Source: Allobosea sp. LC85
Lineage (GTDB): Bacteria > Pseudomonadota > Alphaproteobacteria > Rhizobiales > Beijerinckiaceae
Assembly: GCF_000735605.1 (NCBI RefSeq)
Contig: NZ_JPKG01000028.1
Coordinates: 1-64,000, forward strand
Direction: 5' to 3'
Length of the DNA: 64,000 nucleotides
The notes under the pieces are model-generated. The model was given only the letters and a program-made list of their open reading frames with translations. It made no database searches and was not told the DNA's origin. Below, in pieces: positions 48,068 through 56,439 of the stretch. Positions within the stretch are counted from its first letter, which is position 1; each line of letters opens with the position of its first letter. The translations under genes and the position numbers were made by a program.

Positions 48068-48465
48068 GTCGAACTCCTTCCATTCAGATAAGCGAGAGTC
48101 GCAACACTCCTCCAAGCGCCTGAAATCACAGCAATTCAGGCGATTGACCTTCTTGTCACGCGCCGCCGATCGCCCGGTGGGGACCTTACGCCGCTTCTGG
48201 CCTGATGCCATAGCGAGCAGCTGGTTCGGCGCGGGAAAGATTGGGCAACAACACCTGCCGTGCCGCCTCAAAGGCGTTCTGGCAAATGGTACACGCGCGA
48301 CTTTGCAGGCTCATCTGGACGTTCGCGTAGCGCGATGGAGCTCCGACGAGGACACCTTCGCAGAAAGCGCCGGCCGTATTCGGAAGCCATCGTCCCCGTC
48401 GACCGGGCTTGAACTCGACCGGGGAATACCTGACGCTGGACATTCCGCAGGACAGTTGATGGTGC
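48068..48465. other. 398-base divergent region, VOC / LysR genes
   Basis: Promoters for both genes must lie here. Apart from the 26-base inverted repeat at 48117-48142 nothing definite is visible. A minus-strand open frame (48186-48476) overlaps the LysR start and resembles no family, so it is not called. Confidence 0.5.
48117..48142. promoter_or_regulatory. operator-like inverted repeat upstream of the VOC gene
   Basis: Perfect 8-bp arms CGCCTGAA and TTCAGGCG with a 10-base AT-rich spacer, 50-75 bases upstream of the VOC start codon. The spacing is not the standard LysR T-N11-A box, so the binder may be the adjacent LysR protein or another regulator. Confidence 0.45.
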
Positions 48466-49401
48466 ATGGATCGCATCGACGCGATGAGAGTGTTTATCGC
48501 CGCCCTGGACGAGGGAAGCCTCGCCGGGGCGGGCCGTCAGCTCGGCCGCTCGCCAGCTGCGGTCAGCCGGGCCATCGCCTTCCTCGAGCAGCAGGTCGGA
48601 GCCGCACTGCTCCACCGAACCACGCGGACCATCAAGCTCAGCGAGATCGGCGAGCGCTACGCCGCCGCCTGCCGCCGCGTGCTCGTCGATCTGCAGGAAG
48701 CCGAGGCCGTCGCGGGGGGCGAGCAAGCGGCTCCGCGGGGCACCTTGACCGTGACGGCGCCGCCCATCGTCGGCGAGGAAATTCTTCGCCCCATCATCGA
48801 TGCCTATCTCGATGCCTTCCCGGCTGTTTCGGTCAATCTTGTCCTGCTTGTGCGCAGTGCGAACCTGATCGAGGAAGGCATCGATCTTGCCCTGCGCATC
48901 GCCGAGCTACCGGATTCGTCCACGGTGGCCATTCGGATAGGCGAAGCAGTGAGGCCGGTCATCGTTGCCGCCCCGCGCTACCTGGCCCAGCATCCCCGTA
49001 TCGACGAGCCCGGCGACCTGGCGAAGCATCGCATCATCGCCTGCACGGATTTCGGGCGTGACGCCTGGGTTTTCTCACCGGCAGCAGGCGGGTCGATCTC
49101 TCGATCCGTGCAGTTCAAGCCACGGCTTGTCGTCAACAGCGTGCGCGCCGCGCTCGGTGCGGCGGTAAACGGGGTCGGAGTGACCCGCCTCCTCACCTAT
49201 CATGTGGCCGAACGCGTCCAGGACGGATCCTTGCGGCTTCTGCTGCAGGACGCCGCGCCACCGCCCAGACCGGTCAACCTTCTCACGCCGCAGGGGCGCC
49301 AGTCGGTTCCCAAGGTTCGAACTTTCCTGGATTTTGCGGTCCCCCGCCTGCGCGCTGAGTTTGCACGGCTCTCCTCCGAGGCCGGCGCGCTGAAACCCTG
49401 A
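48466..49401 (+). CDS. LysR-family transcriptional regulator
   Basis: A 311-residue regulator. The winged helix-turn-helix covers residues 1-60 (MRVFIAALDEGSLAGAGRQL, SPAAVSRAIAFLEQQVGAAL, LHRTTRTIKLSEIG). The co-inducer domain spans about 90-300 (LTVTAPPIVGEEILRPII). This is the common CrgA/DmlR-like subgroup, which often regulates a neighbouring oxidoreductase. It is divergent from the VOC gene and about 150 bases upstream of the SDR-tautomerase-monooxygenase genes; a hairpin after its stop suggests that these form a separate transcript. Confidence 0.92.
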   Translation: MDRIDAMRVFIAALDEGSLAGAGRQLGRSPAAVSRAIAFLEQQVGAALLHRTTRTIKLSEIGERYAAACRRVLVDLQEAEAVAGGEQAAPRGTLTVTAPPIVGEEILRPIIDAYLDAFPAVSVNLVLLVRSANLIEEGIDLALRIAELPDSSTVAIRIGEAVRPVIVAAPRYLAQHPRIDEPGDLAKHRIIACTDFGRDAWVFSPAAGGSISRSVQFKPRLVVNSVRAALGAAVNGVGVTRLLTYHVAERVQDGSLRLLLQDAAPPPRPVNLLTPQGRQSVPKVRTFLDFAVPRLRAEFARLSSEAGALKP

Positions 49402-49409
49402 AATGCGTC

Positions 49410-49438
49410 GGCATTCTTCCGCCCCACGGAAGAATGCC
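49410..49438 (+). terminator. hairpin after the LysR gene
   Basis: Perfect 11-bp arms GGCATTCTTCC and GGAAGAATGCC with a 7-base loop, 9 bases after the LysR stop. There is no U-run, but position and perfect pairing suit a transcript end. Confidence 0.6.
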
Positions 49439-49552
49439 TGTCCGACAGCGACCATTCAGTCCTCGCCCCAGATCCCTCAACTATTGCGCAACAGCCCCGG
49501 ACGGGCTGCCAGCCGCAATAGCGCAGGCTGGTGAACATCGGCGAGGATCATC

Positions 49553-50263
49553 ATGAGCAACGAACAGAGAGTGGCGATCGTTACAGGCGCATCGCAAGGC
49601 ATCGGCGCCGGTCTGGTCAAGGCATTCCGCGACCGCAACTACCGGGTTGTCGCGACCTCGCGCTCGATCAAGCAGACCGGCGATCAGGACATCGCCGCGG
49701 TTCGCGGCGACATCGCCGCCCCGGCAACCGCCGAGGCGGTGATCCGGGAAGCGATGTCCCGCTTCGGCCGTGTCGACACGCTGGTGAACAATGCCGGCGT
49801 CTTTGTCGCCAAGCCATTCACCGACTATTCGGCCGAGGACTTCAACAACAAGATCGCGATCAATCTCTCCGGCTTCTTCCACATCACGCAGCGCGCTGCG
49901 ACGGAGATGCTGAAGCAGGGCTCCGGCCATATCGTCAGCATCACCACGAGCCTCGCCGATCAGGCGAACAGCAGCGTGCCGAGCGTTCTCGCCAATCTGA
50001 CCAAGGGCGGCATCAACTCGGCCACCAAGTCGCTGGCGATCGAATATGCCACGAAGGGCATCCGGGTGAATGCGGTTGCGCCGGGAGTGATCAAGACCCC
50101 GATGCACGCGCCGCAGACGCACGAATTCCTGGCCGCGCTTCATCCCGTGAAGCACATGGGCGAGATCAGGGATATCGTGGACGCCGTGATGTTCCTGGAA
50201 TCCGCCGGCTTCGTGACCGGCGAGATCCTGCACGTCGATGGCGGACAGAGCGCCGGTCACTAA
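49553..50263 (+). CDS. short-chain dehydrogenase/reductase-like protein lacking the catalytic Tyr
   Basis: A 236-residue Rossmann-fold protein of the classical SDR type. The cofactor motif TGASQGIGAG is near residues 12-21 and NNAG follows VDTLV. The active-site Lys is K151 and a Ser (S133) is in place, but the position four residues before K151, normally Tyr, is Ala147 (ANLTK). The C-terminal part is normal (VNAVAPGVIKTPMH, FVTGEILHVDGGQSAG). Strong ribosome site GAGGA. It lies first in a likely operon with a tautomerase and a nitronate monooxygenase, downstream of LysR. Without Tyr it may be non-catalytic or use a different acid. Confidence 0.88.
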   Translation: MSNEQRVAIVTGASQGIGAGLVKAFRDRNYRVVATSRSIKQTGDQDIAAVRGDIAAPATAEAVIREAMSRFGRVDTLVNNAGVFVAKPFTDYSAEDFNNKIAINLSGFFHITQRAATEMLKQGSGHIVSITTSLADQANSSVPSVLANLTKGGINSATKSLAIEYATKGIRVNAVAPGVIKTPMHAPQTHEFLAALHPVKHMGEIRDIVDAVMFLESAGFVTGEILHVDGGQSAGH

Positions 50264-50287
50264 AGACGGTCAACGAAGGAGGTCATC

Positions 50288-50518
50288 ATGCCTATCGTCA
50301 CCATCCAGGTCACACAGGAAGGGTCCGGCCCCGGCCGCTCTTCGGTGACGGCCGAAGAAAAGGCGTCACTCATCGCCGGCGTCAGCAAGCTCCTGCTCGA
50401 CGTGCTGCACAAGCCACTCGACTCCACCTTTGTCGTGATCGAGGAGATAGAACTGGAGAACTGGGGCTGGGGTGGCTTGCCAGTCCCGGCGTTCCGAAAG
50501 CAGCGAGCGACCGGCTAG
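50288..50518 (+). CDS. 4-oxalocrotonate tautomerase family protein
   Basis: A 76-residue member of the tautomerase superfamily, whose N-terminal proline (exposed after Met removal, MPIVTIQV) is the general base. Conserved features are the helix TAEEKASLIAGVSKLLLDVL and the strand STFVVIEEIELENWGWGG. A strong GAAGGAGGT site precedes the ATG, and the gene begins 24 bases after the SDR. Such proteins isomerise dienols or dehalogenate small acids; which applies here is unknown. Confidence 0.88.
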   Translation: MPIVTIQVTQEGSGPGRSSVTAEEKASLIAGVSKLLLDVLHKPLDSTFVVIEEIELENWGWGGLPVPAFRKQRATG

Positions 50519-50581
50519 CTAGAAGCCCGCATCTTCCACGCTCACGACGGCGAATGCCGAGACCTGCGAAAGGCGCCCATC

Positions 50582-51637
50582 ATGACAACGACAAGTGGCT
50601 CGAGAATTCGGGAACTTCTGGATATCGAACTCCCGATTATCCAGGCGCCCATGGCAGGTGCGACGACGCCGGAAATGGTCATCGCCGTCAGCGAGGCTGG
50701 CGGATTGGGTTCGCTGCCGAGCGCGCAATACACAGAGGCTGAACTCAGGGCGGCGCTGGACCGGGTTCGCGCCGGCACGCGCCGCCCGATCAATCTCAAC
50801 TTCTTCTGCCACGCCAACCCGGCCGACGAGCCTGCACGCCAATCCGCCTGGCTTGCACGCCTCGCCGGCTATTATGCCGAGGCCGGCCTCGACCCCGACA
50901 TGCCGAAGCCGGCAAGCGGCCGGACTCCCTTCGATGAGGCGGCCTGCGCTGTCGTGGAGAACTATCGGCCTGAGGTGGTCAGCTTCCATTTCGGGCTCCC
51001 TGCGACCGACTTGCTCGACCGTGTGAAGCGCACGGGGGCCAAGGTCCTCGCCTCCGCGACCACGGTGGCGGAGGCATGCTGGCTCGCCGAGCGCGGCGTC
51101 GACGCCGTCATCGCCATGGGCGCCGAGGCCGGCGGGCATCGCGGCAGCTTCCTGACCGACCGGATGACCGAACAGCTCGGCACCTTCGCGCTGGTCCCGC
51201 AGATCGTCGATGCCGTCTCCGTCCCGGTCATTGCCGCCGGCGGCATCGCTGATCGACGCGGCGTCGAGGCCGCCTTCGCCCTGGGCGCAGCCGCCATCCA
51301 GGTCGGGACGGCCTATCTCTTCACACCGGAGGCAAAGGTTTCGCAGGTCCATCGCCAGGCGCTCAACGCATCGGAAAGGCCGACGGCGATCACCAACCTG
51401 TTCACTGGCCGGCCCGCGCGGGGCATCGTCAATCGCCTGATGGCGGATCTCGGCCCGCTTTCCGATCTCGCTCCTGCGTTTCCGACGGCGGGCGGCGCTC
51501 TCGGACCGCTTCGCAATACGGAAGAGGCCGCCGGGCGCGACGACTTCAGCGCGCTCTGGGCAGGGCAGTCATTCCCTCTTGCAAAGCCGATGCCCGCAGC
51601 AATGCTGACGCGGATGCTCGCCGGCGCAAGCGCCTGA
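50582..51637 (+). CDS. nitronate monooxygenase family flavoprotein
   Basis: A 351-residue FMN-dependent TIM-barrel enzyme related to 2-nitropropane dioxygenase. It opens with LPIIQAPMAGATTPEMVIAV, has the phosphate-binding GAEAGGHRG with the catalytic His, IAAGGIADRRGVEAAFALGA, and GTAYLFTPEA. Members oxidise alkyl nitronates (for example propionate-3-nitronate) or have unknown substrates. It is third in the SDR-tautomerase operon. The trio suggests detoxification or use of a small nitro or enol compound, but that is inference. Confidence 0.9.
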   Translation: MTTTSGSRIRELLDIELPIIQAPMAGATTPEMVIAVSEAGGLGSLPSAQYTEAELRAALDRVRAGTRRPINLNFFCHANPADEPARQSAWLARLAGYYAEAGLDPDMPKPASGRTPFDEAACAVVENYRPEVVSFHFGLPATDLLDRVKRTGAKVLASATTVAEACWLAERGVDAVIAMGAEAGGHRGSFLTDRMTEQLGTFALVPQIVDAVSVPVIAAGGIADRRGVEAAFALGAAAIQVGTAYLFTPEAKVSQVHRQALNASERPTAITNLFTGRPARGIVNRLMADLGPLSDLAPAFPTAGGALGPLRNTEEAAGRDDFSALWAGQSFPLAKPMPAAMLTRMLAGASA

Positions 51638-51771
51638 ATCGCTCCGAGCCCTTCGGCAATTCCAGCCGGATCAGGTTTTGAGTGCGCGAGCCGCCACGCA
51701 TGGCAGAACGGAGGGCTTGTGCTCCGTCGTGCGGCGGGGCGCCATCGGTAATGAACGGGCGCTGGCCACCG

Positions 51772-53091
51772 TCAGCCGAGCGTAACCTCCGCCGCCAGTC
51801 CCCCACCCGACCGGTTCCTCAGTCGCAGGCTCCCCCCGGTCGCCAGGGCCAGTTGATGGGCGATCGCGAGACCCAATCCGGTCCCCCCCGTGTCGCGACT
51901 GCGCGACTGCTCCAGCCGGTGAAACGGCTGCAGCACAGCCTCAAGCTGGTCCTCGGGAATGCCGGGTCCGCGATCGAGCACGGCAATCCTGATCTTGCCG
52001 TCAGGCAGGTTCTCGATCTCGATCTCGGCCGCTCCGGCAAATTTGAGCGCATTGTCGATGAGATTGGTGAGGATGCGACGGATCGCATGCGGGCGCGTCT
52101 CCACCACCGCATCGATGATCCGGCCACAGCTCACCGCCTTGCCGATGTCCTGATAGTCGAAGACGATGCTCTCGGCGAAGGAGGCGATGTCGATGCGCGT
52201 GGGCCGCTCGGCATCACCCTGCGCGCTCTTCGCATAGGCCACGCCCTCGCGCACCAGCCGCTCGATCTCGGACAGGTCATTCATGAGCTTGTCCTTTTCC
52301 GGTCCGTCCTCCGCCATTTCGGCGCGCAGCTTCATGCGGGTGATCGGGGTCTGGAGATCATGGGAGATTGCAGCGAGGATCTGTACGCGCTCCCGCAGAT
52401 AGTGCGCGATGCGGTCCCGCATTTCATTGAATGCGGTCGCGGCATAGGCGACCTCCGCCGGGCCCGTCTCATCGAGCCGTTCGGCCTTTCGGTTCGGATC
52501 CAGAGTTGCAGCGGCTTCAGCCAAGTCCAGCAGGGGCCGGATTGCGAGGCGGACGGCAAGCCACGTGCATAATATAAGGAGGAAGAGTTGGGCCACGAGC
52601 ACATAGGCCAGCCAATTCGCCAGGGGCATCAGCGACGGCATCACGTCGATGGTCACCGGCGAGCCATCGCTCAGCGTGACATGGGCCTGGAGCCGCGAAC
52701 CCTGCTCCGGGATACTTTCGACCTTGACCGGAAATCGCCGTCCGGTCGCGGCGTTGATCGTCTCCGCGATCTCCGCCGCACGCCTACCCAACTCCGGTAC
52801 GCCAGCCTGCCCTTGCCCGAGTTCATACCGGTAGGTCGGCCGATCCAGCATCGGCAGCCATTGCGCACGCTCCTGCGCCGGAAGCCGATCGAGGAGCGCG
52901 ATCGAGGTCCCGACATCGCGCTCAAGCGTCGTCAGCATCGTCGCCTTGGCGCTCATGGAACGCTCCAGGAACAGAATGCCGAAGGAGAGCGCGTGCGCCA
53001 CAGCCAATCCCGCGAAGAGGATGAGGAAGAGCCGCCAGCGCAATGTGCGCGGCATATGCATGGTGCGGCGCAAATCCGAGAGCACGGTCAT
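51772..53091 (-). CDS. EnvZ-type sensor histidine kinase
   Basis: A 439-residue inner-membrane kinase. Two transmembrane helices (about 19-42 and 160-185) enclose a periplasmic sensor domain of about 115 residues. HAMP follows, then HisKA with the phosphorylated His near 246 (AAISHDLQTPITRMKLR), and the ATPase domain with N-box ILTNLIDNALKFA, G1 DRGPGIP and G2 GGTGLGLAIAH. The start overlaps the response-regulator stop by four bases (ATGA), so the pair is co-translated. The sensed signal is unknown. Confidence 0.93.
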   Translation of the reverse strand: MTVLSDLRRTMHMPRTLRWRLFLILFAGLAVAHALSFGILFLERSMSAKATMLTTLERDVGTSIALLDRLPAQERAQWLPMLDRPTYRYELGQGQAGVPELGRRAAEIAETINAATGRRFPVKVESIPEQGSRLQAHVTLSDGSPVTIDVMPSLMPLANWLAYVLVAQLFLLILCTWLAVRLAIRPLLDLAEAAATLDPNRKAERLDETGPAEVAYAATAFNEMRDRIAHYLRERVQILAAISHDLQTPITRMKLRAEMAEDGPEKDKLMNDLSEIERLVREGVAYAKSAQGDAERPTRIDIASFAESIVFDYQDIGKAVSCGRIIDAVVETRPHAIRRILTNLIDNALKFAGAAEIEIENLPDGKIRIAVLDRGPGIPEDQLEAVLQPFHRLEQSRSRDTGGTGLGLAIAHQLALATGGSLRLRNRSGGGLAAEVTLG

Positions 53092-53828
53092 TGACGAGCC
53101 GTCGTGATCTCGACCGGCATGGCCAGGACATAGCCCTCGCTGCGCACGGTCTTGATATAGGCCGGTTCGCGCGCGTCATCGCCCAGGCGCTGGCGCACGC
53201 GGCTGACCAGCAGATCGATCGAACGGTCGAACAGCTCAGCCTCGCGCCCCTGCGTCAGGTTGAGAAGTTGGTCGCGCGACAAGACCCGCTGTGGATGGTC
53301 GAGGAAGACGCGCAGCAACCGGTATTCCGCGCCGCTCAGCGTCACCGCCGTGCCACCCTTGTCGAGCAGGTGACGCGCAATCGTATCGAGCTGCCAATCA
53401 CCGAAAGTGAGCAGTTGGCCGACCTCGGTCACCAGCAGGTTCGGCGGCAGCATGCGCGTGCGGCGCAGGATGGCCTTGATCCTGGCCAGCAGTTCGCGGG
53501 CCGCAAAAGGCTTCGCCAGATAGTCGTCGGCTCCCATTTCGAGACCGACGATCCGGTCCGTCTCGTCGTTGCGGGCAGTCAGCATCAGCACAGGCGTGGC
53601 CTTGTGCTTGCCCGCCCTGAGCTCACGACAGAGCACGAGCCCGTCATCTCCGGGCATCATGATGTCGAGCACGATCAGGTCGACCCTATCGGTTTCAAGG
53701 AAGGATCGCATCTGGCGACCATCCGCGGCCACGGTTACGCGCAGGCCGTTCTTCTTCAGATAGGTCGAAATGAGATCCCGGATCTCCCGATCGTCGTCGA
53801 CAACAAGCACGTGATCAATCTGGTCCAT
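53088..53828 (-). CDS. OmpR-family response regulator
   Basis: A 246-residue regulator. Receiver domain at 1-120: acidic pocket D11/D12, phosphoacceptor D55 (LIVLDIMMPG), and switch Lys near 106 in DDYLAKPF. The C-terminal winged helix of the OmpR/PhoB type follows (VTLSGAEYRLLRVFLDHPQR, RSIDLLVSRVRQRLGDD, IKTVRSEGYVLA). It forms an operon with the sensor kinase, and its start is 367 bases from the divergent DipZ gene, which is therefore a candidate target. Confidence 0.95.
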   Translation of the reverse strand: MDQIDHVLVVDDDREIRDLISTYLKKNGLRVTVAADGRQMRSFLETDRVDLIVLDIMMPGDDGLVLCRELRAGKHKATPVLMLTARNDETDRIVGLEMGADDYLAKPFAARELLARIKAILRRTRMLPPNLLVTEVGQLLTFGDWQLDTIARHLLDKGGTAVTLSGAEYRLLRVFLDHPQRVLSRDQLLNLTQGREAELFDRSIDLLVSRVRQRLGDDAREPAYIKTVRSEGYVLAMPVEITTARQ

Positions 53829-54195
53829 CGATACGACTTTCCGCCTTTGCTGCCAGCGCAGTAGCAGTGCTCAGTATGCAGATCTCGGCATTTGCGTGGA
53901 GATTTGTACCACCATGTATCGCGTGTGCCCGCCGATACACGGCTGAACAATGTTTTCGGCCAACGCCCCCTATCTCTGGGCGCTGCCACGCGGCGCCCTT
54001 CATCGGGCGCTCCTGATTTGGCGCCGTCGGAAGCGAGGCCCCCGCCCTATGCCTTGCCGGAGGCATGCGCCTACACTCCGTTACAGATCTGCTCGTGCCG
54101 AAAGACACTCCAGATACATCAGGCGGTTAGCTCAGCCGAACATTCGGGATCTCCGGCGCGGAGGACTGCGCAGGGAGTGCTTGAGAGGATCGGCC
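53829..54195. other. divergent region between the two-component genes and dipZ
   Basis: About 370 bases with both promoters. Similar short words (CGATAC at 53829 and 53934, AGATACAT at 54112) recur but do not make a convincing direct-repeat operator. The sequence GGCGGTTAGCTCAG at 54122 looks like a tRNA beginning but no tRNA follows. Confidence 0.45.
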
Positions 54196-55974
54196 ATGAC
54201 GCTGTTCGTAATTGCCTATCTGGCAGGAGCATTGACGGTCGTCAGCCCCTGCATTCTGCCGATACTACCCTTCGCCTTTGCGCGAGCCGACCAATCCTTT
54301 CTTCGCGGCACAGTGCCGATCCTCGTCGGCCTGACTGCGAGCTTCGCCGGGGTCGTCACGCTGAGCGCGGTCGGCGGAGCCTGGGCGGTGCAGGCCAACG
54401 AACTCGGCCGCTATGCCGCGTTCGCGCTTCTGGCGGTCTTCGCCGTGACACTGATCTCGCCGCGTGCCGCGGCGCTGCTGTCGCGCCCGGTCGTTGCGCT
54501 CGGAGAACAACTGTCCAGCGGGGCCAGGCCGGGAGGCCGTACGATTGGCGGCTCGCTGCTGCTCGGCGTGGCGACCGGCTTTCTCTGGACACCATGCGCG
54601 GGACCGATCCTGGGCCTGCTGCTGACCGGCGCAGCGCTCAATGGAGCCAATCTCGAAACGAGCTTGCTTCTCATCGCCTATTCCGCGGGCGCCGCGACAT
54701 CACTCGGCCTGGCCGTCTTTGCGGGTGGCCCGATCCTCGCGGCGATGAGGCGCTCCCTGGGCCTCGGGGAGCGCGTCCGGCAGGGCCTCGGTATCGCGGT
54801 CATCGCCGGTATCGTGGCGATCGCGTCGGGGCTCGACACCGGCCTGCTGGCGCGGCTCTCCTATGCAAGCACCAACGGAATAGAACAGGCGCTGCTCGAT
54901 CGGCTCGGTCCCGATGCCGCTGCCGCTGCCGCGAGCCCGCTGCGGCTGGCCAATGACCGCACCGTCCCAACTGCGAGCGATGCGCGGACACCCTACCGAA
55001 GCGCCCTGCCTGACCAGGGGGCTGCACCTGGTCTCGATGGCGCGGTCGCGTGGTTGAACTCGGCCCCTCTTACCGCCGAACAGCTTCGCGGCAAGGTCGT
55101 TCTCGTAAATTTCTGGACCTATTCCTGCATCAACTGCATTCGCACCCTGCCTTATGTCCGCGCCTGGGCGGAGAAGTACAAGGAACAGGGGTTAGTGGTG
55201 GTCGGCGTCCACGCGCCGGAATTCGCCTTCGAGAAAAAAATCGACAATGTCAGGCAGGCCATTGCCCGTTTCGGCATCAGCCATCCCGTAGCGATTGACA
55301 ACGATTTCAGGATCTGGCGGGCGTTCGGCAACAGCTACTGGCCAGCCCTCTACTTCATCGACGCACAGGGCCGCATCCGCCACCGACATTTCGGCGAAGG
55401 CGACACGACGCGATCGGAGCGGATCATTCAGGATTTGCTTGCGGACGCGGCAGGCAACCGCGCCGCGAACGGCGGTCTCGTCTCCCCTGACGCCACGGGA
55501 GCACAAGCAGCTGCCGCCCCCGCGCAGGCGCGATCGGGCGAAACCTATCTCGGCTATCTCAAGGCGTCGGGTTTCGCTTCGCCCGAGGGCATGGCTGGTG
55601 ATCAGGCTCGGAACTACTCGATCCCGATATTGCGCCTCAACCGGTGGGGGCTCTCGGGCAACTGGACTGTCGCTGCCGAGAGCGCTGCTCTCAATCGCGC
55701 CAACGGCAGCATCGCCTTTCGCTTCGGCGCCCGGGACCTGCATCTCGTGCTTGGCCCCGGCCCGGCTGGCAAGCCGGTCCGCTTCCGGGTCACGATCGAC
55801 GGTAGAGCCCCGGGCGCCGATCACGGGGCGGACATCGATGCCGAGGGCACAGGCGTGGCTTCGCAGACTGGTCTCTACCAACTCGTGCGACAGGCAGGAG
55901 ATGTCCGCGAACGCCACTTCGAGGTGCAGTTCCTCGATCCGGGAGTTGAAGCCTACACCTTCACCTTCGGGTGA
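54196..55974 (+). CDS. DipZ-type protein: CcdA membrane domain fused to thioredoxin-like domain
   Basis: A 592-residue inner-membrane protein that would carry electrons from cytoplasmic thioredoxin to the periplasm. ATG 54196 was chosen because GAGAGGA precedes and a first transmembrane helix follows. The N-terminal 215 residues are a CcdA/DsbD-like membrane domain with the two redox cysteines, one in VVSPCILPILPF and one in WTPCAGPILG. Residues about 270-420 are a TlpA-like domain with C311-I-N-C314 (WTYSCINCIRTLP). The last 150 residues form a beta-rich module (ALNRANGSIAFRFGARDLHL) known from DipZ. The neighbouring two-component system may control it. Confidence 0.9.
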   Translation: MTLFVIAYLAGALTVVSPCILPILPFAFARADQSFLRGTVPILVGLTASFAGVVTLSAVGGAWAVQANELGRYAAFALLAVFAVTLISPRAAALLSRPVVALGEQLSSGARPGGRTIGGSLLLGVATGFLWTPCAGPILGLLLTGAALNGANLETSLLLIAYSAGAATSLGLAVFAGGPILAAMRRSLGLGERVRQGLGIAVIAGIVAIASGLDTGLLARLSYASTNGIEQALLDRLGPDAAAAAASPLRLANDRTVPTASDARTPYRSALPDQGAAPGLDGAVAWLNSAPLTAEQLRGKVVLVNFWTYSCINCIRTLPYVRAWAEKYKEQGLVVVGVHAPEFAFEKKIDNVRQAIARFGISHPVAIDNDFRIWRAFGNSYWPALYFIDAQGRIRHRHFGEGDTTRSERIIQDLLADAAGNRAANGGLVSPDATGAQAAAAPAQARSGETYLGYLKASGFASPEGMAGDQARNYSIPILRLNRWGLSGNWTVAAESAALNRANGSIAFRFGARDLHLVLGPGPAGKPVRFRVTIDGRAPGADHGADIDAEGTGVASQTGLYQLVRQAGDVRERHFEVQFLDPGVEAYTFTFG

Positions 55975-56027
55975 CGGACGCCGAACGAGCACGAAGATCC
56001 CCGCTCCCCTGCAGCTTGGAGGCTGAC

Positions 56028-56222
56028 ATGAAAAGACCCACCCGAATTTGCGTCATCGCGGTCGCCGCCCTCGCGCTGATGGCAGCCCCCTGCGCCTGGG
56101 ACAGCGATCCGCGCGACCCCGCGTCATCGGCGCCAGCCCTGACCGCCCTCGTTGGAGCGCTCACGTCAGTGCCCGCGCCCCCATCGAGCAAAGGCAACCT
56201 GGCACGCCTGCAGGAGTGGTGA
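56028..56222 (+). CDS. small secreted protein of unknown function
   Basis: A 64-residue frame starting at ATG 56028 behind GGAGG at good spacing. The first 25 residues look like a signal peptide (MKRPTRICVIAVAALALMAA) with a Cys shortly after; the rest is Ala/Pro/Ser-rich. It starts 54 bases after dipZ and could be co-transcribed. It may be the remains of a longer exported protein, but no second frame with a recognisable continuation was found. Confidence 0.45.
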   Translation: MKRPTRICVIAVAALALMAAPCAWDSDPRDPASSAPALTALVGALTSVPAPPSSKGNLARLQEW

Positions 56223-56439
56223 CCTCATCGGTCGCAGTGCTGACCGGCCTGTGTCGAGCGCGTTCGCATCGATGATCTCCACCAAGGCGGAGGCAGACCT
56301 TGAACGGCCAACTCGCTTCGGCTGCGCCCCAAACGGGTTGCGCCCAAGCGGCAGGAACCGCGCGTCCCCCAGAAATCGGCCGCCTCAGCTTGCATTTTCG
56401 TGACCAGCAACGATGGTGGCGACTTGGCAGGGGGACGCA

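Noticed and set aside
48186..48476. 96-codon minus-strand frame in the VOC-LysR gap
   Set aside because: It overlaps the LysR start, has no ribosome site and no family resemblance.
54118..54195. tRNA-like beginning (GGCGGTTAGCTCAG)
   Set aside because: No anticodon arm, no GGTTCGAAT T-loop and no acceptor complement follow within 80 bases.
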